A DNA stretch of 64,000 nucleotides from Alphaproteobacteria bacterium (GTDB taxonomy: Bacteria > Pseudomonadota > Alphaproteobacteria > Rhodobacterales > Rhodobacteraceae), in the NCBI GenBank assembly GCA_029289325.1, contig JARFTV010000021.1, positions 1 through 64,000 of the forward strand. Direction: 5' to 3'. Shown here piece by piece: positions 38,266 to 46,177 of the stretch. Under the pieces are notes generated by a model, which was not told where the DNA came from, ran no database searches, and saw only the letters and a list, made by a program, of their open reading frames with translations. The position numbers and the translations under genes were made by a program. Each line of letters starts with the position of its first letter. Position 1 is the stretch's first letter.

Positions 38266-39258
38266 TTAGAACGTGGCGGCCGGGCAGGTGTTGTCGGACA
38301 TGTAGTCGTGAACCACGATCTCGCCCGCCTTGATCTTTTCGGCCGCAGCGTCGACCTGGGCCTGCATCTCGGCGCTCACCAGGTTGGCGTTGTTCTCGTC
38401 CATCGCATAGCCAACGCCATCATTGGCCAGGCCCATGACGTTGATCCCGGGCTGCAGGTCGGTGCCTTCCTTGAAGGCCTCGTAGACCGCGTTGTCCACG
38501 CGCTTCAGCATCGAGGTCAGGACAGAGCCGGGGTGCAGGTGGTTCTGGTTCGAGTCGACGCCGATCGAGAGGATACCCTCATCCGCCGCGGCCTGCAGCA
38601 CGCCCACGCCGGTACCGCCCGCTGCGGCATAGATCACGTCCGCGCCTTGCGCCTTCTGGCCCTTGGCCAGTTCGGCGCCCTTCACCGGGTCGTTCCAGGC
38701 GGCCGGGGTCGTGCCAGTCATGTTCAGGACCACGGTCGCATCCGGGTTCACTGCCTTGACGCCCTGGGCATAGCCGCAACCGAACTTGCGGATCAGCGGA
38801 ATATCCATGCCGCCGATGAAGCCCACCGTCCCGGACTTCGAGGCCAGCGCGGCCATCATCCCGACGAGGTAGGAGCCTTCATGTTCATTGAAGACGACCG
38901 ACTTCACGTTGGGCTGATCCACGACCATGTCGATGATGGCAAACTTGGTGTCCGGAAAGTCCGGCGCAACCGAATTCAGCACGTCGCCGAAGGCAAAGCC
39001 GGTCATCACCACCGGGTTCGCACCCGACTCCGCAAGCCGACGCAGCGCCTGCTCGCGCTGAGCCTCGGACTGCATCTCAAGCTCCTTGAAGGTGCCGCCG
39101 GTTTCCTCGGCCCAGCGAGTCGCGCCGTTGAAGGCGGCCTCGTTGAACGACTTGTCGAACTTGCCGCCGAGATCGAAGATGATCGCGGGGTCCGCGAAGG
39201 CGGCCCCGGCGGTCAGGGCGATGGCAGAGGCGCCCAGCAGGGATTTCGTGAAGGTCAT
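38266..39258 (-). CDS. BMP family nucleoside-binding protein
   Basis: 330 aa with a signal peptide cleaved by signal peptidase I (TKSLLGASAIALTAGAAFA), without the lipobox of Gram-positive BMP/PnrA. Mature motifs: IIFDLGGKFDKSFNEAAFNG, VVFNEHEGSYLVGMMAA, GFIGGMDIPLIRKFGCGYAQG and AAGGTGVGVLQAA. Periplasmic purine-nucleoside receptor by family. First gene of the transporter operon. GGGAGCAACCG precedes the ATG. Confidence 0.92.
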   Translation of the reverse strand: MTFTKSLLGASAIALTAGAAFADPAIIFDLGGKFDKSFNEAAFNGATRWAEETGGTFKELEMQSEAQREQALRRLAESGANPVVMTGFAFGDVLNSVAPDFPDTKFAIIDMVVDQPNVKSVVFNEHEGSYLVGMMAALASKSGTVGFIGGMDIPLIRKFGCGYAQGVKAVNPDATVVLNMTGTTPAAWNDPVKGAELAKGQKAQGADVIYAAAGGTGVGVLQAAADEGILSIGVDSNQNHLHPGSVLTSMLKRVDNAVYEAFKEGTDLQPGINVMGLANDGVGYAMDENNANLVSAEMQAQVDAAAEKIKAGEIVVHDYMSDNTCPAATF

Positions 39259-39362
39259 CGGTTGCTCCCGGTCGATGTTGTTATCCGTCGTGCCCGGCCC
39301 TGCCCGCCCCGAGGGGAGAGAGTCGACACCCGGCACTCTGGTTGAAATTGGTCCGGTTCCCG

Positions 39363-39417
39363 CTTGACGGTCAAGGGATATTCCGAACCCGCCGCCGGGA
39401 TTTTGACCGTCTGGTCA
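39363..39417. promoter_or_regulatory. Operator candidates upstream of the BMP operon
   Basis: Two inverted repeats about 105-160 bp before the BMP start: CTTGAC-g-GTCAAG (39363-39375) and TGACC-gtct-GGTCA (39404-39417). Their shared GGTCA/TTGAC half sites suggest one dimeric regulator, perhaps GntR-like. No regulator gene is adjacent. Confidence 0.4.
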
Positions 39418-39855
39418 GGAAGCGGCGGGCGGTGCCGCTGCATCCAGCGCGCGCCGCAGGACCAGGGCATCGACACTGGCGCCCTCGGCATCGCGGTAAT
39501 AACCGCGCCTCCGCCCCGCCGGCAGGAACCCCGCCCGGGCATAGACCGCTTGGGCCGCGTCATTGTCCGCTGCGACCTCCAGAAAGGCGCTGTCGGCCCC
39601 ACGCAGCCGCGCCTGATAAAGGAAGCGGCTCACAAGACGCTGGCCAAGCCCCCTCCGCCGGGCCTCGGGCGCGACAGCGAGGGTCAGCAGTTCGGCCTCG
39701 CCCGCGACGGCCCGGCCCAGAAGGAAGCCCGCATCGCCCTCGACCAGCAGGAAGACAAGGGGGTCGGCGAGGATTTCGTCAAACTCCCCGGCGCTCCAGG
39801 GTCGCGGGATGGAGAAGCAGCGCGCATGCAGCGTGGCAAGGTCAAGCGGCGTCAC
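39415..39855 (-). CDS. rimI: Ribosomal-protein-alanine N-acetyltransferase (RimI-like GNAT)
   Basis: 146 aa GNAT acetyltransferase: LLTLAVAPEARRRGLGQRLV acetyl-CoA-binding motif, then FLEVAADNDAAQAVYARAGF and RRGYYRDAEGASVDALVL, the RimI ending. Acetylates the N-terminus of ribosomal protein bS18 in the family model. The start is GTG 39855, overlapping the tsaB stop (GTGA). The tsaB-rimI pairing is common and supports the call. Confidence 0.9.
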   Translation of the reverse strand: MTPLDLATLHARCFSIPRPWSAGEFDEILADPLVFLLVEGDAGFLLGRAVAGEAELLTLAVAPEARRRGLGQRLVSRFLYQARLRGADSAFLEVAADNDAAQAVYARAGFLPAGRRRGYYRDAEGASVDALVLRRALDAAAPPAAS

Positions 39856-40457
39856 GGCAGGATCACCGGCGGCGGATCGGCCGGAGGGGCGGCATCGGCA
39901 CCGCGCAGGTAGAAGGGCGCAGGGCGAGGCTGCGGCGTCGCGGCGCGGGCTGCGCCGATCCGGGCGATCGCTTCGACCAACGGCATCGCCGGGGGCAAGG
40001 CCGCCTCCCCCGCGGCCGAGCCAGTGGCGGCCGTCGTCGGCACCACCTTGTCGGCCAGATGCGCGGGTCCTGCAGTCTCGGGGGTGAAAAGCTGGACGTA
40101 GACCTGCCCGCGCCTCGCATCCTCGACCACCACCAGGGGGCGCGGCAGGCCATGGGCCAGCGCTTCAAGCCGCGTGACGCCGACCGCCGGGATCTTCAGG
40201 CCCAGCGCGAGGCCCCGCGCGGCAGCGACCGCGATCCTGACCCCGGTGAAATTTCCCGGTCCGGTCCCCACCGCAAGGGCCCTCAGGTCAGCCCAGGCCA
40301 GCCCGCCTTCGGCCAGAACTTCCTCAAGGAGCGGCACAAGGCGTTCGGCCTGGCCCTTCTCCATCGCCTCCTCACGCAGGATCAGCCGGTCAGGCAATAG
40401 CAAAGCGGCCGCGCAATGCGCGGCCGATGTGTCGAAGGCCAGGATCGGCAGAAGCAT
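39852..40457 (-). CDS. tsaB: tRNA threonylcarbamoyladenosine biosynthesis protein TsaB
   Basis: 201 aa. ILAFDTSAAHCAAALL start, the conserved VGTGPGNFTGVRIAVAAARGLALG block and VVVEDARRGQVYVQLF. TsaB is the scaffold partner of TsaD in forming t6A37 of tRNA. ATG 40457 was chosen over a TTG two codons earlier. Coupled to rimI; 16 bp downstream of the NifU-family gene. Confidence 0.93.
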   Translation of the reverse strand: MLLPILAFDTSAAHCAAALLLPDRLILREEAMEKGQAERLVPLLEEVLAEGGLAWADLRALAVGTGPGNFTGVRIAVAAARGLALGLKIPAVGVTRLEALAHGLPRPLVVVEDARRGQVYVQLFTPETAGPAHLADKVVPTTAATGSAAGEAALPPAMPLVEAIARIGAARAATPQPRPAPFYLRGADAAPPADPPPVILP

Positions 40458-40472
40458 CTGCAACCCCGGACC

Positions 40473-41033
40473 TCAGGCGGCCACGGGGCGAACTTCCAGC
40501 ACTTCGGGGATATAGTGCCGCAGCAGGTTCTCGATCCCCATCTTCAGCGTCAGCGTGCTTGAGGGGCAGCCCGCGCAGGCGCCCTGCATGTGCAGATAGA
40601 CAATGCCACGGTCGAAACCGTGGAAGGTGATGTCGCCCCCATCCTGCGCCACGGCAGGGCGGACGCGGGTGTCCAGCAACTCCTTGATCTGGCGGACGAT
40701 ATCGCCATCCTCGCCAGTGTGCTCGGCATGACCGCCGCCCGAAGCCTCACCCTCGATCACCGGCTGGCCGGACTGGAAATGCTCCATGATCGCGCCAAGG
40801 ATCTGCGGCTTGATATGCTGCCAGTCCACATCCTCGGCCTTGGTCACGGTGACGAAATCGGTGCCGAAGAAGACGCCGGTCACGCCGCCCGCCGCGAAGA
40901 TGCGCCGTGCCAGCGGGGATTTCGCTGCGGCCTCGGCGCTGGGAAAGTCGGCGGTGCCCAGTTCCAGCACGGTCTGGCCGGGCAGGAATTTCAGCGTCGC
41001 GGGGTTCGGGGTGGATTCGGTCTGGATGAACAT
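40473..41033 (-). CDS. NifU family Fe-S carrier protein (Nfu type)
   Basis: 186 aa. N-terminal Nfu domain (MFIQTESTPNPATLKFLPG) and C-terminal NifU-like domain with the Fe-S-binding CxxC in QGACAGCPSSTLTLKMGIE. Carries and transfers iron-sulfur clusters in the cytoplasm. Same strand as and just upstream of tsaB-rimI. Full length for the alphaproteobacterial Nfu/NfuA form. Confidence 0.94.
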   Translation of the reverse strand: MFIQTESTPNPATLKFLPGQTVLELGTADFPSAEAAAKSPLARRIFAAGGVTGVFFGTDFVTVTKAEDVDWQHIKPQILGAIMEHFQSGQPVIEGEASGGGHAEHTGEDGDIVRQIKELLDTRVRPAVAQDGGDITFHGFDRGIVYLHMQGACAGCPSSTLTLKMGIENLLRHYIPEVLEVRPVAA

Positions 41034-41119
41034 GTCCGGGTCTCCGACTGGATTAGTCGGATATGCGCCTTCGCCCCTCGACTGTCAAGTTTGGAACCGT
41101 TCTAAATCCAGGCGAATGA

Positions 41120-41147
41120 GTAGGGTGGGCGATATCGCCCACCCTAC
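41120..41147. repeat. 28-bp perfect palindromic repeat, copy B
   Basis: GTAGGGTGGGCGAT joined to its exact reverse complement, identical to the core of 11192-11221. It lies between the NifU-family start and the stop of the AraC-type regulator, nine bases from the latter, so it could also act as its terminator hairpin (no T-tract). Confidence 0.85.
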
Positions 41148-41155
41148 CTGATGGC

Positions 41156-42172
41156 TCATTCTGCCGCTTCCACCCGGGGCGGCGCGGCCCGGCGCATCGA
41201 CTGGGTCAACCGCCGTTCATCCCGGGGCGACACGCCGAACAGCTCGGTATAATGCCGGATCATCGGGCTGGAGCTCATGTAGCCGACCGAGGCCGCAATC
41301 TCGCGCAACGAGTCGTTCGAATAGAGCACCCGCTGGCGCGCCTTCATCAGCCGCAGCTGGTGGTAATAGCGCAGCGGGCTCTGCCCGGTCTCCCGCTTGA
41401 AGGTCCGCTCGAAATGCCGCCCCGACAGGCCGACGGCCGCCGCGACATCGGGGATCCGCAGCGGGTCCTCGACATGGGTTTCGAACAGCCGGATCGCCTC
41501 GCGGATCGGGGCCGGAAGGTTGTCCGTCGTCCCCCCGGCGCGCGCCACGGGGACCTTCTGGCTGGCGTCGGCATCGCGGACAAAGGGGTGCTGGAACCAG
41601 CAGGCAACCTCGGTCATGCAGTCGCGGCCCAGCCGCTCTTCGATGAGCCGCAGCATCAGGTCGAAGACCGCCCCTGCCCCGCTTGCGGTGATCCGCCGCC
41701 CCTCGCGCAGGATCGTGACCTCACGCGCCTCGACCTCGGGGAAATCCGCCTTGAACGCCGCCTCATAGCACCAGTGGACCGAGCACGGCCGCCCCTGCAT
41801 CAGCCCCGACCGGGCCAAGGGGAAGATCCCGCCCGAGAACGCGCCCAGCGTCATCCCGGTCCGGTCAAGCCAGCGCAGCCTGGCGGGGCTGCGGCGCGGG
41901 TCGGCAAACTCGGCCGTCGGGGGCGAGAGCAGATACAGATGGTCCAGCCCCTCGACCGTCTGCAGCGTCGCGTCCGGGTCGAAGCCGATCTCGGCCGAGG
42001 ACCGAACCGGAGCCGGGCTTTCCGCCACCAGCGTCCAGTCGAACTCACGTCGGCCAGTGATTTCGTTGGCCGCACGCAGAGGCTCAATCGCCGAGGTCAG
42101 GCACGCCATCGGGAAGCCGGGAAACAGCAGAAACCCCAGCCGCAGCGGATCAGGCGCGCGGGTCTCAGTCAT
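41156..42172 (-). CDS. GlxA-type AraC family regulator (DJ-1/PfpI-like domain plus HTH)
   Basis: 338 aa. The N-terminal DJ-1/PfpI-like domain (LRLGFLLFPGFPMACLTSAI, then GMTLGAFSGGIFPLARSGLM) is followed by an AraC HTH (PDVAAAVGLSGRHFERTFKR, SLREIAASVGYMSSSPMIRH). It resembles GbdR/CdhR regulators of quaternary-amine catabolism. It overlaps the dmmC gene by 8 bp, so it is the last gene of the dimethylamine operon and probably regulates methylated-amine use. The ligand is inferred only. Confidence 0.88.
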   Translation of the reverse strand: MTETRAPDPLRLGFLLFPGFPMACLTSAIEPLRAANEITGRREFDWTLVAESPAPVRSSAEIGFDPDATLQTVEGLDHLYLLSPPTAEFADPRRSPARLRWLDRTGMTLGAFSGGIFPLARSGLMQGRPCSVHWCYEAAFKADFPEVEAREVTILREGRRITASGAGAVFDLMLRLIEERLGRDCMTEVACWFQHPFVRDADASQKVPVARAGGTTDNLPAPIREAIRLFETHVEDPLRIPDVAAAVGLSGRHFERTFKRETGQSPLRYYHQLRLMKARQRVLYSNDSLREIAASVGYMSSSPMIRHYTELFGVSPRDERRLTQSMRRAAPPRVEAAE

Positions 42173-43235
42173 CTGGCCACCACCCCGCCGAGGTCGGCGC
42201 CCCGTCGTCGTATTTCGACAGCCATTCTACCATGGCCGGACGGTTGCGGATGAAGCCCTTGTAGGTCGCCAGTTCATCCGGAAGGTCACGGATCACCCGA
42301 TGCAGGCGGCGGGCCCATTTCGGGACCGTGACGATCTGGTCGAAGCTGCACAGGTAGCAACGGATGTCGAAGGCGATCGCGTTCGACCGGGGCAGGCGGT
42401 AGAGCGATTGCAGTTCCACCCGCAGATGCTGCTTCTGGCCCAGGTTCTCGGGCGTGAGGGTCGTCTTCATCGGCCCCCATTTGGGATAGGTCTCGGGCGC
42501 GGTGTCCAGAAGCGGGTTCACCGTCATCGTCCAGTTGAACCGCCGCACCGGCGCGCCGTGCTGGAGCTTCAGCAGGAACTTCAGCGCGCGGTCGAAGACG
42601 CCTTTCTCATGGGCGAGCGGTACGGGCGCGTGCCATTCGTGGAAGTTCATGCCCACGTCGAAGTCCACCGACCAGTCCGCCTGGCTGGTGGCGATGCCTG
42701 CATCCATCCACAGCGTCCCGTCGCGTTCATCCTGGAGCGTCCAGTCGCCTTGGGTCTGACGCATGATGTATTCGAAGGGCGGATAGGGGAGCGTCGATTC
42801 ATCAAGGAACGTGAACGACTGTTCAATTCCCAGCGGCCGGTTCACCCAGTGCCAGCGGTTGCCGTCCTTGGTCAGGCTGAACCATTGCGGATAGTCCCGC
42901 GCCTTCGCCTCCATGATCAGTTCCAGCACGTCCCAGCCGGCCAGTGTCATATGCGGGAGCGACTGGCAACGCAGCGGGTCCTCGGCGAGGACCTTGGCGC
43001 GGTCGATCATCTCGGCCACGTAGTGTTCGTCCACGTCCAGCAGATGTTCGAAGGCCGTGCCTTTGCGACCCGGCACGTGCGGCTCCATATTGACCGAATA
43101 CATGTAGTCGTCGCGGTCGAACGGGAACGGGAACCGGCGCGGGTTGCTGTTCGTGTAGGTGAAGTCCCCCCGGAAGGTCTCGTCCCGGAAGAACCCACCG
43201 AAATCATCGGGCGCAAACTTGAAATCGAGGCTCAT
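42165..43235 (-). CDS. dmmC: Heme-dependent oxidative N-demethylase catalytic subunit (DUF3445), dimethylamine monooxygenase subunit
   Basis: 356 aa. The DUF3445 family holds the heme catalytic subunit of oxidative N-demethylase/dimethylamine monooxygenase, which converts dimethylamine to methylamine and formaldehyde. Visible family blocks: FPFPFDRDDYMYSVNMEPH, GIEQSFTFLDESTLPYPPFE-like central part, VRRFNWTMTVNP, and LRVELQSLYRLPRSNAIAFDIR (read in parts). Follows the flavodoxin-reductase-like subunit by 9 bp. Subunit letter assigned from the order dmmD-A-B-C and could differ between naming schemes. Confidence 0.85.
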   Translation of the reverse strand: MSLDFKFAPDDFGGFFRDETFRGDFTYTNSNPRRFPFPFDRDDYMYSVNMEPHVPGRKGTAFEHLLDVDEHYVAEMIDRAKVLAEDPLRCQSLPHMTLAGWDVLELIMEAKARDYPQWFSLTKDGNRWHWVNRPLGIEQSFTFLDESTLPYPPFEYIMRQTQGDWTLQDERDGTLWMDAGIATSQADWSVDFDVGMNFHEWHAPVPLAHEKGVFDRALKFLLKLQHGAPVRRFNWTMTVNPLLDTAPETYPKWGPMKTTLTPENLGQKQHLRVELQSLYRLPRSNAIAFDIRCYLCSFDQIVTVPKWARRLHRVIRDLPDELATYKGFIRNRPAMVEWLSKYDDGAPTSAGWWPDD

Positions 43236-43244
43236 CGTCGTCTC

Positions 43245-44207
43245 CTATCGGTCGATGACGAGGGTCTTGCCCTCGAAGCGGCTGACGCAGGGCATGATCT
43301 TCTGGTTTGAAGCCTGCTCTTCCGGCGTCAGCCAGTGGTCACGGTGCAGGATGGTACCGTCGCATTTGTGAACGGCCGTTTCGCATTGTCCGCAGGCCCC
43401 GCCCCGGCAGAGATAGGGGGCATCGACGCCTGCGGCTTCCATCGCTTCCAGCAGGCTTTGCGTGGGGCCGACGGTGATCGTCTTGCCGCTGGCCGCCAGT
43501 TCCACCACGAACGGCAGGCCGGTGCCGGGAGCCAGGAATTCCTCGTGGTGCAGCGCCTGCTTCGGCCAGCCCATCGCTTCGGCGGTCGACAGGACCCAGG
43601 CGATCATCCCCTTAGGCCCGCAGACATAAAGATGGGTGCCAATCGGCTGATTTTCCAGCACCTTCTGCAGCTGGATCATCTGCTTCTGGTCATCAAAGTA
43701 GCAGTGCACCCGATCCGGATGCGCCGAGGTCAGCCGGTCCATATAGGCCCCCAGCGGCTTGGATCGGGCGGAATAGTGCAGTTCGAACCGACCGCCGAAA
43801 TGCGAAAGCTGGGCAATCTGCGCGAGGAACGGCGTGATCCCGATCCCACCCGCGATCATCAGATGCTTCTTCGCCCGGTTGTCCAACGGGAAGAGATTGA
43901 CCGGGTGCGACAGCACCATCTCCATCCCGGGCACGACATGGCGGTGCATGAACAGCGACCCGCCCCGGCCCGCATCATCGCGGCGGACGCTGATCTCATA
44001 ACCCGAGCGGTCCTCGGGGTCGGACATAAGCGAATAAGGGTTCAGCCTCCGCGTGCCATGATCGTCCATCTCGACCACGGTATGCGCCCCGCCGGAGAAG
44101 GCCGGCAGTTCCGAACCGTCGCGCGACACGAACCGGAAGCGCTTGATCAGTTCGTTGACCTCGACGACCTCGTCCACGCGGACCAGCAGTTTCGCACCCC
44201 CGCTCAT
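43245..44207 (-). CDS. dmmB: Dimethylamine monooxygenase reductase subunit (PDR/VanB type, FMN/NAD + 2Fe-2S)
   Basis: 320 aa. Flavin-binding RRLNPYSLMSDP, NAD-binding IAGGIGITPFLAQ, and a C-terminal plant-type ferredoxin domain with CRGGACGQC and a fourth Cys in IMPCVSR. Passes electrons from NAD(P)H to the heme subunit. The ATG 44207 overlaps the previous stop (ATGA). Order and overlap place it firmly in the dmm operon. Confidence 0.88.
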   Translation of the reverse strand: MSGGAKLLVRVDEVVEVNELIKRFRFVSRDGSELPAFSGGAHTVVEMDDHGTRRLNPYSLMSDPEDRSGYEISVRRDDAGRGGSLFMHRHVVPGMEMVLSHPVNLFPLDNRAKKHLMIAGGIGITPFLAQIAQLSHFGGRFELHYSARSKPLGAYMDRLTSAHPDRVHCYFDDQKQMIQLQKVLENQPIGTHLYVCGPKGMIAWVLSTAEAMGWPKQALHHEEFLAPGTGLPFVVELAASGKTITVGPTQSLLEAMEAAGVDAPYLCRGGACGQCETAVHKCDGTILHRDHWLTPEEQASNQKIMPCVSRFEGKTLVIDR

Positions 44208-44827
44208 TTGAACCTCACCACGCTGTCCGGCACCTCGCCGGGGTCCTCGGCGTCGATGTTGACGCCCTGGAAGGCGGCGATGCGCCGGGAATAATGATCG
44301 CGGACAAAGAGACTTAGCCCGCAATGGCTGCATTTGAACGGGTCGGTGGCTACGTTCTCGGTAATCCCCTTGCAGTGCACACATTGCACCCGCCGCAAGG
44401 TCGAGCCCCGGTGCTCCTTCTGGATCGAGGCGAAGGGGAAGCCGGTCGCCATGATCTCGCGTTCGGCCTGGCCGATCAGGCTTTCGGTCCCGGCAAGGTA
44501 GAACTGCGTTCCCATACGGGCATCCGAAAGGACCCGCACCAGTCGCGGCAGCAGCGCCGGAATGGTCGGCGCACGGAAGAACTGCGCCGCACCCAACGCC
44601 TCCAGCTTCGCGGAAAGGTCGGTACCGGTCGGGCCGGGGCAATACATCACATGCGCTGCGGAGAGGAAGGCCGAACGATCGTTCGCCTTGTCCACCATCT
44701 CGGTCACGGCTTCTGCGCCGGCACAATCGGCAACGATCACATGCAACTTGCCCGGCCGAGCTTCCAGCGGCGCATAGACCGGCCGGCTTCGCATCGAGGG
44801 GGCTACGGGGGTCAATTCGATCTTCAC
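44204..44827 (-). CDS. dmmA: DmmA-family subunit of dimethylamine monooxygenase
   Basis: 207 aa. The C-terminal zinc-ribbon or rubredoxin-like site has two CxxC pairs (VQCVHCKG and FKCSHCGLS). The N-terminal part resembles a Rossmann-like domain (LHVIVADCAGAEAVTEMVDK). This small subunit accompanies the heme and reductase subunits in dmm operons. Likely start is GTG 44827 with GGGAC upstream. ATG 44794 is an alternative without a ribosome site. Confidence 0.78.
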   Translation of the reverse strand: MKIELTPVAPSMRSRPVYAPLEARPGKLHVIVADCAGAEAVTEMVDKANDRSAFLSAAHVMYCPGPTGTDLSAKLEALGAAQFFRAPTIPALLPRLVRVLSDARMGTQFYLAGTESLIGQAEREIMATGFPFASIQKEHRGSTLRRVQCVHCKGITENVATDPFKCSHCGLSLFVRDHYSRRIAAFQGVNIDAEDPGEVPDSVVRFK

Positions 44828-44882
44828 GGCGTCCAGTCCCTGGCAAAGGGGCCCGCCGCGAACGGCAGGCCCCATGTTTCGG

Positions 44883-46019
44883 TCACTTGGCGGTGCGGCG
44901 CTTCTTGTCCACATCGTAGAAGGGCAGCGAGGCCGACTTGCCCTTGATCGGGCCATGCGTGCCGCAGCGGACCTCAAGCTCGGTCCCGTTGTTGGCGTCC
45001 GCCACCGGCAGGCGGGCGATGGCCACCGTCCAGTCGTTCAGCGGCGAATACATCGCCTGCGTCACCACGCCGACCTGCTTTCCATCCTTGAACACCGGCG
45101 CGCCATTGCCGGGAACGTTCTTGCCCTCCAGCATCATTCCCGAGATCTTGAAGCGTTCCTTGCCCTTCAGCCGGTAATGCTCTTCCGCGCCGCGGAAACC
45201 GGTCTTGCCGGGGCTGACGGTGAAATCGAGGCCCAACTCCCACAGCGTGTCGCCGGGGCCTTCGTTCTCGAACGGATACATCTCGGAGTTGTCGAACGGG
45301 AAGAACAGCAGGTAGCTTTCAGTCCGCAACATGTCCAGCGTGGTGAAGCGGCAGGGGATGATCCCCATGCTTGCGCCTTCCTCGAGGATACGATCCCAGA
45401 TCTCCACGGCATCCTGCCCGCGGCAGAAGATCTCATACCCGCGCTCGCCGGTATAGCCGGTGCGGCTCAGGGTGATCGGCTTGCCGAACAGGCTGGCGGG
45501 CATGTGGCTGAAATAGGCCAGCTGCCGGACGCCAGGGATGTGCTTTTCCAGATAGTCGACGGCCAGCGGCCCCTGCAGCGACAGGTCGTGCAGGTTGTCG
45601 TCGAACCGGACCGAGACGTCGCGGCCCGTGGCGGCCATGGTCAGCTGCTCGTGCCCCTGGCCCGAGCCGTGGACCACGGTGAAGCTGTTCGGCCCCATGC
45701 GGTAGATCACGCAGTCGTCGATGAACTTGCCCGCGTCGTTCAGCATGCAGGCATAGACTGCCCGGCCGGGCATCAGCTTTTCCATGTTCCGCGTCGTGGC
45801 GCGTTCGATCACATGGCTGGCGGCATGGCCGGTGATGTGGACCTTCTTCAGGCCCGAGACGTCCATGAGCCCCGCCTTGGTGCGGATCGCCATGTATTCC
45901 GCATCCGGATCGCCCTTGGAATAGGACCAGGCCGTGCCCATCCCGCTCCAGTCTTCAAGGTCCGAGCCAAGCGCCCGGTGACGGTCCATGAGTGTGGAGA
46001 AACGCCAGGAATTCGTCAT
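44883..46019 (-). CDS. dmmD: GcvT-like tetrahydrofolate-binding subunit of dimethylamine monooxygenase
   Basis: 378 aa aminomethyltransferase-fold protein (folate-binding YgfZ/GcvT family): IRTKAGLMDVSGLKKVHITG, LNDAGKFIDDCVIYRMG, SRTGYTGERGYEIFCRG and the C-terminal barrel PVADANNGTELEVRC. In the N-demethylase complex the related subunit binds tetrahydrofolate and captures formaldehyde. First gene of dmmDABC-glxA. Operator-like palindromes lie 80-105 bp before its start. Confidence 0.84.
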   Translation of the reverse strand: MTNSWRFSTLMDRHRALGSDLEDWSGMGTAWSYSKGDPDAEYMAIRTKAGLMDVSGLKKVHITGHAASHVIERATTRNMEKLMPGRAVYACMLNDAGKFIDDCVIYRMGPNSFTVVHGSGQGHEQLTMAATGRDVSVRFDDNLHDLSLQGPLAVDYLEKHIPGVRQLAYFSHMPASLFGKPITLSRTGYTGERGYEIFCRGQDAVEIWDRILEEGASMGIIPCRFTTLDMLRTESYLLFFPFDNSEMYPFENEGPGDTLWELGLDFTVSPGKTGFRGAEEHYRLKGKERFKISGMMLEGKNVPGNGAPVFKDGKQVGVVTQAMYSPLNDWTVAIARLPVADANNGTELEVRCGTHGPIKGKSASLPFYDVDKKRRTAK

Positions 46020-46100
46020 CTACTGTACTCCCCATTGGTTTTCATTTTCGCCGAGTGTCAGGCGATTCCCGCCAGAAAGCAATAATCAAGTGCAAAAAAA

Positions 46101-46123
46101 TTTCTTCTGAGAAAACATTTCTC
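46101..46123. promoter_or_regulatory. Overlapping TTTCT/AGAAA palindromes before dmmD
   Basis: TTTCT-tctg-AGAAA (46101-46114) overlaps GAGAAA-aca-TTTCTC (46109-46123), in an A/T-rich stretch that stands out from the GC-rich surroundings. Related boxes occur at 49825, 56510, 56595 and 60734. Confidence 0.5.
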
Positions 46124-46129
46124 AAGCGA

Positions 46130-46155
46130 AAGGCCGCCCGTCGCCGGGCGGCCTT
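46130..46155 (-). terminator. Terminator after the APC permease gene
   Basis: An 11-bp perfect stem (AAGGCCGCCCG and its complement, 4-nt loop), 23 nt beyond the APC stop. On the minus strand it continues TTCGCTTG. It separates the APC transcript from the dmm promoter region. Confidence 0.75.
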
Positions 46156-46177
46156 CGAGGTCTCGGTGGGTCTGCGG

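Noticed and set aside
39259-39414. Purine riboswitch before the BMP-PNP nucleoside operon
   Set aside because: No conserved purine-aptamer core or paired long helices were visible; the inverted repeats look like protein operators.
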